This document shows, in pieces, positions 14,904 through 22,271 of a DNA stretch of 64,000 nt. The stretch lies in assembly GCF_003610785.1 (NCBI RefSeq), contig NZ_RAQQ01000006.1, positions 1-64,000 of the forward strand. Reading direction: 5' to 3'. The DNA comes from Micromonospora globbae. GTDB lineage: Bacteria > Actinomycetota > Actinomycetes > Mycobacteriales > Micromonosporaceae. The translations under genes and the position numbers were made by a program. The notes below the pieces were generated by a model, which was not told the origin of the DNA, did no database searches, and saw only the letters and a list, made by a program, of their open reading frames with translations. Every line of letters begins with the position of its first letter. The stretch's first letter is position 1.

Positions 14904-16874
14904 ATGAGACCGAGCACCACAGCGCAGGCCCCCGGGCGTGCGCGGCGTCGGGTGGCCGCAGGGGCCGCCGCCGCCATCTTCGGCCTGGGCGTGGCCCTGG
15001 CCGGCGGTCTGACCACCGCCGCCAGCGCCGCCGAGGCCTCCACCTACAGCGGCATCATCCTCGGGGTGGGCGCGAACGAGACCCAGCGCATCGTGACCTG
15101 GTACTCGTCCGCCGACACCGCCCAGAAGGTCCAGGTCGCCCCGACGGCCTCGATCGTCAGCGGCGAGTTCCCGGCCGATGCCGTCAGCTTCGACGCCGTC
15201 GGCGCGGCGAACACCTCCACCACCGGCTACAACCGGCACGCCACCATCACCAACCTGAAGGAGAACACGGCCTACTCGTACCGGGTCGGCTCCGAGGGCA
15301 GCTGGTCGCCGGCGTACTCCTTCCGGACGCAGGACTTCGAGGGCGACTACGACTTCCTGTTCTTCGGCGACCCGCAGATCGGCTCCTCCGGCGACATCGC
15401 GAAGGACCAGGCCGGCTGGGCGGAGACCCTGCGGTACGCCACCACCGCGAACCCGGACATCGAGCTGCTGGTCTCCGGCGGCGACCACGTCGAGTCCGCG
15501 AACAACGAGGCCCAGTGGAGCGCGTTCCTCGCCCCCGACGAGCTGCGGAAGTACCCGGTCGCGGCGACCATCGGCAACCACGACGTGGGCGGCAAGTCCT
15601 GGGAGCAGCACCACTTCACCCCGAACACGGACCGGTCGAGCCAGTACTACAACGGTGACCAGTCGACCCGCTCCGGCGGTGACTTCTGGTACATCCACAA
15701 GGACGTGCTGTTCATCGACCTGAACAGCAACAGCTACGTCAACCCGACCGACGGCTCGCTCGGCGGGGACGCGGCGCACGTCGCGTACGTCACCGACGTC
15801 GTGAAGAAGCACGGCGCCGAGGCGAAGTGGACGGTGCTGGTCTACCACCACTCCATCTACTCGCCGGCCAGCCACGCCACCGACGGCGACAACAAGCAGC
15901 GGCGGAAGGACTTCACGACCGCGTTCTCCGACCTCGGCGTGGACATGGTGCTGCAGGGGCACGACCACAGCTACTCCCGCAGCTACGCCATCAAGAACGG
16001 CCAGAAGGAGAACCCGGCCGAGCAGCCGGGCGCGGCCGAGGTGTTCCCCGGCCCGGGCGGCGTCATCTACGTGACGGCCAACTCGGCCTCGGGCTCGAAG
16101 TACTACGACATCAAGAAGCCGAACCCGGCCGACAAGGACCCGCACGGCAACGGGCCCGACCCGCTGAACCCGGACAGCTACTGGTACAACTCGGTGCAGA
16201 ACCAGGAGCACGTCCGCAGCTACGTGAAGGTCCAGGTCAAGGCCGACAAGCTGGTCGTCGAGAACATCCGCAGCGGCACCTGCGCGGCCCCGAACGCGGC
16301 GGTCGAGAAGGGCCTCTCCTGCACCAACACACCGGAGGGCGAGCCGGTCGGTTCGATCGTCGACAAGGTGACGATCCACCCGTACCACGGCAGCGGCCAG
16401 GACATCCAGGTCAACGTGCCCACCGCGACGGGTGAGTTCGGCTGGACGATCGACGGCTACAACGGCCTGGTGAACCTGGGCACCGCCCAGGAGCGCAACG
16501 GCTGGTACTTCGAGGCGACCGGCTCGATCAACCCGATCGTCGTGTCGGACAGCCGCTTCTCGCTGGCCCCGTGGTCGATCTCGGCCAACGTGAGCGACTT
16601 CCGCGACGGCGACAAGACCTTCTCCGGCTCCTACCTCGGGTGGTCGCCGAAGGTCGTCGAGGCCGGCGCCGGGGCCCAGGCCGGCTCGGCCGTGGTCTCC
16701 GGGTACGACGACCAGGGCCAGGGCCTCGCGATCTCGCGCGGCCTCGGTGCGGCCGACCAGGGCCACGCCCGCGGCACCGCGAAGCTCGGCGCCGACCTCG
16801 ACCTCAAGTTCCCGAACGAGGTCGCGAAGGGCAGCTACCGCGCCACCCTCACGATCACTGCCCTGAGCAGCTGA
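14904..16874 (+). CDS. Secreted purple-acid-type metallophosphatase
   Basis: The protein has 656 residues from ATG 14904, with AGGACGGAG upstream. The signal peptide has an RRR cluster (GRARRRVAAGAAAAIFGLGV) that could direct it to the Tat route. A fibronectin-like N-terminal domain (ITNLKENTAYSYRVG) comes first. The two-metal phosphoesterase domain then shows FFGDPQIG, SGGDHVE, TIGNHDVGG, VLVYHHSIYS and LQGHDHSYSRSY, all five metal or phosphate motifs. A C-terminal beta-rich domain of about 200 residues follows. It should release phosphate from organic esters outside the cell. It is followed after a hairpin by a DUF916-like surface protein. Confidence 0.93.
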   Translation: MRPSTTAQAPGRARRRVAAGAAAAIFGLGVALAGGLTTAASAAEASTYSGIILGVGANETQRIVTWYSSADTAQKVQVAPTASIVSGEFPADAVSFDAVGAANTSTTGYNRHATITNLKENTAYSYRVGSEGSWSPAYSFRTQDFEGDYDFLFFGDPQIGSSGDIAKDQAGWAETLRYATTANPDIELLVSGGDHVESANNEAQWSAFLAPDELRKYPVAATIGNHDVGGKSWEQHHFTPNTDRSSQYYNGDQSTRSGGDFWYIHKDVLFIDLNSNSYVNPTDGSLGGDAAHVAYVTDVVKKHGAEAKWTVLVYHHSIYSPASHATDGDNKQRRKDFTTAFSDLGVDMVLQGHDHSYSRSYAIKNGQKENPAEQPGAAEVFPGPGGVIYVTANSASGSKYYDIKKPNPADKDPHGNGPDPLNPDSYWYNSVQNQEHVRSYVKVQVKADKLVVENIRSGTCAAPNAAVEKGLSCTNTPEGEPVGSIVDKVTIHPYHGSGQDIQVNVPTATGEFGWTIDGYNGLVNLGTAQERNGWYFEATGSINPIVVSDSRFSLAPWSISANVSDFRDGDKTFSGSYLGWSPKVVEAGAGAQAGSAVVSGYDDQGQGLAISRGLGAADQGHARGTAKLGADLDLKFPNEVAKGSYRATLTITALSS

Positions 16875-16891
16875 CCGATCGGTTCCGCAGA

Positions 16892-16923
16892 GCGGGGTAG
16901 GCACCTACGGGCGCCTACCCCGC
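16892..16923 (+). terminator. Hairpin between the phosphatase and DUF916-like genes
   Basis: The 11-bp arms GCGGGGTAGGC and GCCTACCCCGC flank a 10-base loop. It probably ends or attenuates the phosphatase transcript. Confidence 0.8.
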
Positions 16924-16959
16924 CACCCGTTCCACACCCTCCAAGATCAAGGACCAGAG

Positions 16960-18027
16960 ATGCACGCGCCCGCAACGCGCTGGAAGACCACGACCACCAC
17001 GTTCCTCCGTACGACCGCCCTCCTGCTCGCCGCCGTCGCGGCCGTCGGCGTCGGTGCCGGTCCCGCCTCGGCGGCGGACGGCGACGTCGCCTGGACGGTC
17101 CGCACGGCCTCCAACAGCTACGGCGCGACCCGGTCCAGCTTCAGCTACACCGTCAATCCCGGTGGTCACCTCGAGGACGCCATGGTGGTCGCCAACCGGG
17201 GTCCCGCGCCGCTGAACCTGACCGTGTACGCCGCCGACGGCTTCACGACCGACGCCGGCCAGCTCGACCTGCTCACCAGGGACAAGAAGTCCGTCGCCGT
17301 CGGGGCGTGGGTCCGCGCCGGTGCCGCCAGCGTCGCGATCCAGCCGGGGAAGACCGCCACCGTCCCCTTCACGGTCGACGTCCCCGACAACGCCACGCCC
17401 GGCGACTACGTGGGCGGCATCCTGACCTCGCTGACCCAGCCCGACCAGGCCCAGGGCATCAACGTGGACCGCCGCCTCGGCATCCGGATCAAGCTGCGGG
17501 TCGGCGGCGAGCTGAAGCCGAGCCTCGCCGTCGAGGACCTGCACGTCGACTACTCCGGCACGTGGAACCCGTTCGGCCGGGGCGACGCGACCGTCACCTA
17601 CCGGATCCGCAACACCGGCAACGCGGCGCTGTCGAGCCAGCAGAAGGCCACGGTCGCCGGCCCGTTCGGGCTGCTGCGGGCGACGGCCGACGACCTTCCG
17701 GCGGCACCGGAGCTGCTCCCCGGCGAGAGCTGGACGGTCACGGCACCGGTCCGGAACGTGAGCCCCGCCATCCGGCTCGCCGCCACCGCCACCCTCACCC
17801 CGCTGCTCACCGACCCGTCCGGCTCCGTCACCCCGCTGGAGGCGGTGACGGGCACGGCGTACGGCTGGGCCGGGCCCTGGGCCCTGATGCTGCTGGTGGC
17901 CGCGCTGATCGCGGTGGTCGTCGTGACCCTCCGCCTCGCCCGCCGTGGCCGCGCGCGGCGCAAGCAGCGCGAGGACGCCCGCGTGCGGGACGCCGTCGCC
18001 CAGGCGCTCCGCGGCCAGGAGGCGTAG
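16960..18027 (+). CDS. DUF916-like cell-surface protein
   Basis: The protein has 355 residues from ATG 16960. The signal peptide TALLLAAVAAVGVGAGPASA is followed by WTVRTASNSYGATRSSFSYT, GGHLEDAMVVANRGPAPLNL and TPGDYVGGILTSL. This is the two-Ig-like arrangement of the DUF916 (WxL-associated) family. A single membrane helix (PWALMLLVAALIAVVVVTL) and a basic cytoplasmic tail end it. It is probably an envelope-anchored protein that binds wall polymers or other surface proteins. The hairpin upstream means it may be expressed below the phosphatase or from its own promoter. Confidence 0.8.
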   Translation: MHAPATRWKTTTTTFLRTTALLLAAVAAVGVGAGPASAADGDVAWTVRTASNSYGATRSSFSYTVNPGGHLEDAMVVANRGPAPLNLTVYAADGFTTDAGQLDLLTRDKKSVAVGAWVRAGAASVAIQPGKTATVPFTVDVPDNATPGDYVGGILTSLTQPDQAQGINVDRRLGIRIKLRVGGELKPSLAVEDLHVDYSGTWNPFGRGDATVTYRIRNTGNAALSSQQKATVAGPFGLLRATADDLPAAPELLPGESWTVTAPVRNVSPAIRLAATATLTPLLTDPSGSVTPLEAVTGTAYGWAGPWALMLLVAALIAVVVVTLRLARRGRARRKQREDARVRDAVAQALRGQEA

Positions 18028-18030
18028 CGG

Positions 18031-19179
18031 TCAGACGACCTGACGTGCGGTGAGAACCCCCGCCCGGTCCACCACGCTCACCACGGACAGGATCACCACG
18101 ATGCCCGCGCTCGCGGCGAGCAGCGGAAGATCCGCCGCCAGCACGCCGACCGCGGCCAGCACGGGTATCCCGGCCAGCCGCGGCCAGGAGATCCGCCGGT
18201 GGATGGCGGCGGAGAGCAGCAACCGCCCGGTGAGGAACAGCGCGGGCCCGGCCACCACGACGGCCACGGCCCCGGCCTCGGCGGGGTGGGCGATGGCCAG
18301 CTCCGCTCCGGCGGCGGTGGTCACCACCCCGGCGACGATCACGAAGTGCAGGTATGCGGACGTCGGACCGAGCCGGGTCGGGTCGGCGCGTTCGATGGCC
18401 GGGGCGAGCTGCTGGCCGGCCGGGGTGACGTAGAGCAGGCCCAGCAACACCGCCGTCGCGAAGACCAGCAGGAACGCGGCGGTGTGGGCGGGACGGGCGC
18501 CGACCTCGCTGTAGACGAGACCGGCCGTCAGGATCAGCTCACCGAGCGAGATGACGAAGACCTGCTGGAACCGCTCGGCGAGGTGGCGACCGGTGAGCCG
18601 CAGCTCCTCCGGTGCGGCCCGGCCCAGGCCGGGCACCGGCCAACCCAGGCTGGGCCCGCTGTAGTCGATCACCAGGGCGAGCGTCCAGAGCGGGACGCGG
18701 GCCGCCGGCGCGAAGACCCCGGCCGTCCACAGCAGGCCGCCGGCGGTGAACCAGCACAGGATCCGCAGGCTGCGCCGGCGGCGTGGATGGTGGCGCAGCA
18801 CGACGATGCCGAGCAGGCCCCGGCACACTCCGACCGCCACGAGGGCGCCGGCGAAGAGCCCGGCCCGCTCGCCCAGCGCCTGCGGCGTGGCCGCTCCCAT
18901 GAGCAGCCCACCGAGCGCGGAGCCGACGAGCAGCACCCGCAGGACGCGCGTGCCCGGGGCGTACCAGTCGGCGGCCCAGGTGGTCGTGACCCACAGCCAC
19001 CAGATCGCCGCGAGCAGGAGCGCGGTCCGCAGTGCGGCGCCGATGCTGAGGTCGGCCAGCAGGGCCGTGCTCAGCTGGTTGAGCGCGAACACGAACGCGA
19101 GGTCGAAGAAGAGTTCGAGGAAGGTCGCGTGCGCCGGATCGTCCCGGTGCCGCAGCAGCCGTTCCGGTCCGCTCACCAT
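18031..19179 (-). CDS. Low temperature requirement protein A (LtrA) family membrane protein
   Basis: The protein has 382 residues from ATG 19179, chosen because GGAGGAGCGGGG precedes it; an in-frame ATG at 19257 has no ribosome site. The N-terminus shows the LtrA signature HATFLELFFDLAFVFALNQL, and WWLWVTTTWAADWYAPGT and RFQQVFVISLGELIL follow. About ten hydrophobic segments span the protein. The molecular role is unknown; the name comes from a Listeria cold-growth mutant. It is convergent with the DUF916-like gene (3 bases between stops). Confidence 0.9.
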   Translation of the reverse strand: MVSGPERLLRHRDDPAHATFLELFFDLAFVFALNQLSTALLADLSIGAALRTALLLAAIWWLWVTTTWAADWYAPGTRVLRVLLVGSALGGLLMGAATPQALGERAGLFAGALVAVGVCRGLLGIVVLRHHPRRRRSLRILCWFTAGGLLWTAGVFAPAARVPLWTLALVIDYSGPSLGWPVPGLGRAAPEELRLTGRHLAERFQQVFVISLGELILTAGLVYSEVGARPAHTAAFLLVFATAVLLGLLYVTPAGQQLAPAIERADPTRLGPTSAYLHFVIVAGVVTTAAGAELAIAHPAEAGAVAVVVAGPALFLTGRLLLSAAIHRRISWPRLAGIPVLAAVGVLAADLPLLAASAGIVVILSVVSVVDRAGVLTARQVV

Positions 19180-19271
19180 CCCCGCTCCTCCGGCCGCTCT
19201 CCGTTGTCGTACCACGGGACGGGCGGCGAGCGTGGCGATAGCCGACAGGTACGCCACGCTCGCCGTCGGTC

Positions 19272-20846
19272 TCAGGCGAGGCTCGACCAGAACGCGTACT
19301 CGTGGTCGCGGGTGAAGTCCGTCGCCGTCCAGGCACCCGAGGTCAGCGACTGGACGTACGGGCGCCGCTGCGTGAACGCCCGCCAGCCGCCCTCCCGGCC
19401 GCCGTTCGGGTCACCGGCCACGGCGAACCGGGTCCAGGCGCCGATCAGCCGGTCGGCGAGCCGCTCCTGCGTCCGGTCCAACGGCCGGAAGAGGTCCAGG
19501 TCGAACAGGTACGCCAGCTCCGCCATGTGCTGGGCGCGCCAGGGGAAGCTCGGCTCGTCGTACCCCACGAACCACGGGGTGTCCTCCTCGGCGAACTCGA
19601 ACATCCAGGTCTTCGTCCACCTCGACAGCAGCCCGGCCGTGTCGTACGTGGGGTTCGACCAGTTCCGGTCCGTGCCGATGGTCGACAGGGCGAGGCCGGC
19701 CGAGTTGCCGTACTCGGACAGGGGGTAGCGGGCCAGGATGGCGTCGGCGTCGGCGCCGTACTCGTCGCGGACCGCGGACTCGTACGCCTCGGCGGGGATG
19801 GGTGCCCCGCCCGGGTTGACCTCCAGCCCGCCGTACCTGCCGTTCTCCTCGTCGTGGTTCACGCCGATCAGGACGGGCACCCGGTTGAACCGCCCGGTGC
19901 GGAAGGCCTCGGCCGGGGAGAGCGGCAGCAGCGGCGTGCCGGACACCGGTCGCGGCTCACCCCACGGGCCGTACGCCGCCAGCAACTCGGCGATCGTGGT
20001 CTCGTCCGACCGCAGGCAGGCCGCCACGTCGGTGGCGTCGGCGCAGCCGACCGCCTCGATGACGGCGGCGCTGTCGGCCTCGGCCTCGGCGCGGGTGCGG
20101 GAGCCGCCGGTGGCGCAGGGTGCGCTCTGGACGACGGCACGGTGGAACAGTCCGGCCGACATGGGGGACGCGAGGTGGTCGCAGACCGCGTATCCGCCGC
20201 CCGACTGGCCCATGATCGTGACGTTGCCGGCGTCGCCACCGAACTCGCGGATGTTGGCCCGGACCCAGCGCAGCGCCGCCTGCTGGTCCTCGACGGCGAG
20301 GCTGCCGGAGCCGTACGCCGTGCCGGCGTCGAGCGCCGGGTCGGTGAGGAACGACATGACGCCGAGCCGGTAGTTCATCGACACGACGACGGCCTCCTCG
20401 GCGAGCCGGTCCGGCCCGTACATGTCGCCGGTGCCGTACATCAGGCTGCCGCCGTGGATCCACACGATGACCGGCAGGTCGTCGCCCTTCCTGCCCGGGG
20501 TCGTGACGTTGAGGTAGAGGCAGTCCTCCGCCTCGCTCGGCACGCCGACCGGCAGGCCCACGGGCTGCGCGCACGCCGCTCCCGGTCGGGTGGCGTCGCG
20601 GACTCCGGACCAGGGTGCGGCGGGCCGGGGCGAGGTCCAGCGACCGGGCGGCGCGGCGTACGGGATGCCCTGGAAGGTCCGGAGACCACCGGCCACGGTG
20701 CCGCGCACGGCGCCCTTGTCGGTCTCGACGACGGCGGGACGGCCGGGTGCCGCGGTCGCGGGGCCGGCAACGCCGACCGTCGCCGTGAGGGCGGCCAGGA
20801 CGAGGCCCGTGAGGAGCCGCCTCCGGCGCCGGGGGGAGGTGTTCAT
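19272..20846 (-). CDS. Secreted carboxylesterase type B
   Basis: The protein has 524 residues from ATG 20846, with AGGAGA upstream. A signal peptide with a basic run (SPRRRRRLLTGLVLAALTAT) precedes the esterase body. Visible are GIPYAAPP, EDCLYLNV, VIVWIHGGSLMYGTG (oxyanion hole), the nucleophile GQSGGGY (a variant of the usual GESAGG) and GVNHDEENG near the acid. It would hydrolyse esters outside the cell. It is divergent from a TetR regulator across 153 bases with palindromes, so control by that regulator is likely. Confidence 0.92.
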   Translation of the reverse strand: MNTSPRRRRRLLTGLVLAALTATVGVAGPATAAPGRPAVVETDKGAVRGTVAGGLRTFQGIPYAAPPGRWTSPRPAAPWSGVRDATRPGAACAQPVGLPVGVPSEAEDCLYLNVTTPGRKGDDLPVIVWIHGGSLMYGTGDMYGPDRLAEEAVVVSMNYRLGVMSFLTDPALDAGTAYGSGSLAVEDQQAALRWVRANIREFGGDAGNVTIMGQSGGGYAVCDHLASPMSAGLFHRAVVQSAPCATGGSRTRAEAEADSAAVIEAVGCADATDVAACLRSDETTIAELLAAYGPWGEPRPVSGTPLLPLSPAEAFRTGRFNRVPVLIGVNHDEENGRYGGLEVNPGGAPIPAEAYESAVRDEYGADADAILARYPLSEYGNSAGLALSTIGTDRNWSNPTYDTAGLLSRWTKTWMFEFAEEDTPWFVGYDEPSFPWRAQHMAELAYLFDLDLFRPLDRTQERLADRLIGAWTRFAVAGDPNGGREGGWRAFTQRRPYVQSLTSGAWTATDFTRDHEYAFWSSLA

Positions 20847-20897
20847 GGTGGTTCTCCTGTCGTGAGACCGGGTGTCGGGGAGAACCGTAGGGCAGAT

Positions 20898-20950
20898 TTG
20901 GGCGAACGCGCAAGGCGCTTGCCCAAGACGGTTGCGCAAGGCGATCGCCT
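20898..20950. promoter_or_regulatory. Candidate TetR operators in the divergent region
   Basis: TTGGGC and GCCCAA (20898-20925) enclose the smaller palindrome GCAAG-GCG-CTTGC. A second perfect 12-bp palindrome, AGGCGATCGCCT, lies at 20939-20950. Both lie between the esterase and the tetR start. Confidence 0.5.
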
Positions 20951-20986
20951 GAGTCGGTCGTCTCAGTCGTTCGATCCAGGGCTTGC

Positions 20987-20992
20987 TAGCCT
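20987..20992 (+). promoter_or_regulatory. -10 element of a leaderless tetR transcript
   Basis: TAGCCT ends 7 bases before ATG 21000 and no ribosome site is present. This is the spacing expected when transcription starts at the initiation codon. Confidence 0.5.
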
Positions 20993-20999
20993 GTTCGGC

Positions 21000-21578
21000 A
21001 TGGGAAACCGGGAGGCCCTGCTGGCCGGGGCGAAGACCTGCCTGCTGGAGAAGGGGTTCGAGCGCACGACGGTCCGCGACATCGCGACCACGGCGGGCGT
21101 CAGCATGGCCGCGATCGGCTACCACTTCGGCTCCCGCGAGAACCTGCTGTTCCAGGCCCTGTTCTCGATCCTCGACGAGTGGGGTGACCTGTCCGGGCGG
21201 GCGCTCGTCCCCGCCGACGCGCCCGACCTCGGCCCCGCCGAGGCGTACGAGCGGATGTGGGACGAACTCCTCGCGCAGGCCCGCGCCCACCCGAAGACGT
21301 GGCTGGCCTCCATGGAGCTGTTCATGCAGGCACAGCGGCAGCCCGAACTCCTCCCGCACCTCACCGACGGGATCCGGCAGGGGCGCAGCGGCATGGCGGC
21401 GATCCTGGAGAGCGTCCCCGAGCCGGACGTGTCGGAGCGTTCCGTGCGGACCCTCGGCATGGTCCAGGTCGCGCTCATGTCCGGGGTGGTCATCCAGATG
21501 CTCTCCGACCCCGAGCACGCGCCCACCGGCGCCGACGTGGTGGAGGGCCTCCGCGCCCTCGCGAAGATCATCGGCTGA
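21000..21578 (+). CDS. TetR-family repressor
   Basis: The protein has 192 residues from ATG 21000. The N-terminal helix-turn-helix is standard: LLAGAKTCLLEKGFERTTVR, DIATTAGVSMAAIGYHFGSR, ENLLFQAL. The C-terminal ligand domain (TWLASMELFMQAQRQPELLP) is of the TetR_C_6-like kind. The start codon directly follows a -10 box. It is divergent from the carboxylesterase and probably represses it; the ligand may be the ester substrate or product. The frame continues upstream for hundreds of codons but opposite a real gene, so that is a shadow. Confidence 0.93.
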   Translation: MGNREALLAGAKTCLLEKGFERTTVRDIATTAGVSMAAIGYHFGSRENLLFQALFSILDEWGDLSGRALVPADAPDLGPAEAYERMWDELLAQARAHPKTWLASMELFMQAQRQPELLPHLTDGIRQGRSGMAAILESVPEPDVSERSVRTLGMVQVALMSGVVIQMLSDPEHAPTGADVVEGLRALAKIIG

Positions 21579-21711
21579 CCGGCGTCCGGCGCCCGTTCGG
21601 CGGGAGGCCCGCCCGACGGGCGACCCGGCGGGCCGTCGTGTCGTTGATCCGGCTGCACCCCCCGCCAGGGCCGACCCACGGTGGGGGCACCGACCGTCGA
21701 GGAGGACGCCG

Positions 21712-22176
21712 ATGACCCGTCAGCGCGAGACCGTCGAGGTCGAACCGGAGCTGTTCCGTGCCGTCTACGACTCGCCCGCCGCGCTGCCCGGCCGGCACCG
21801 GTGGACGACCTCCGACGCCGACGTACGGCGGTTGGAGAAGCTGCTCGGCATCCCGCCGCGCAGCATCGGCGCGCCCCTGTGGGTGAGCGGCGACGAACCG
21901 GACTGCCCGAAGTGCGGCCGGCGCCTGACCTGGTACGACATCGTCTCGTCGGCCCTCGACGGGGTCCACGACCGCACGATGATCGCCATGGTGATCCTCG
22001 GCGACCGCAAGTACGTCAACACCGAGGTGCCCGACGCCATCCCCGGTGTCCGCTGCGCCGACTGCCACACCGCCATCGACGGGCTGCGCAGCTTCAAGTG
22101 CCACAACTGGGCGTACGCCTTCGAGGAGCTGGCGAAGGTCCGGGAACGGATGTCCGGCGGGCTCACCGCCGAGTAG
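21712..22176 (+). CDS. Conserved actinomycete protein with zinc-ribbon-like Cys pairs
   Basis: The protein has 154 residues from ATG 21712 with GAGGAGG upstream. CPKCG at about residue 65 and CADCH at about residue 118 could form one zinc site, and SFKCHNWAYAFEEL follows. The N-terminal third (PELFRAVYDSPAALPGRHRW, RRLEKLLGIPPRSIGAPLWV) has no known motif. I do not recognise the family. Its 133-base distance from tetR suggests a separate unit. Confidence 0.8.
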   Translation: MTRQRETVEVEPELFRAVYDSPAALPGRHRWTTSDADVRRLEKLLGIPPRSIGAPLWVSGDEPDCPKCGRRLTWYDIVSSALDGVHDRTMIAMVILGDRKYVNTEVPDAIPGVRCADCHTAIDGLRSFKCHNWAYAFEELAKVRERMSGGLTAE

Positions 22177-22271
22177 CCGCCGCGGGTCCGGTCAGGCGCG
22201 GCTCGGCCGGCGCCGTCGCGAGTGTGGTCGAGCCCGGCGGCCCGGCTCGACCGCCGTCGCCGCTGGTCCCG

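Noticed and set aside
14883..16904. 673-codon open frame on the minus strand across the phosphatase gene
   Set aside because: Antisense shadow: it mirrors a gene with five catalytic motifs and has Val/Arg/Gly-rich, motif-free composition.
19302..20999. N-terminal extension of the tetR frame
   Set aside because: Entirely antisense to the carboxylesterase; tetR proteins of normal length start at 21000.
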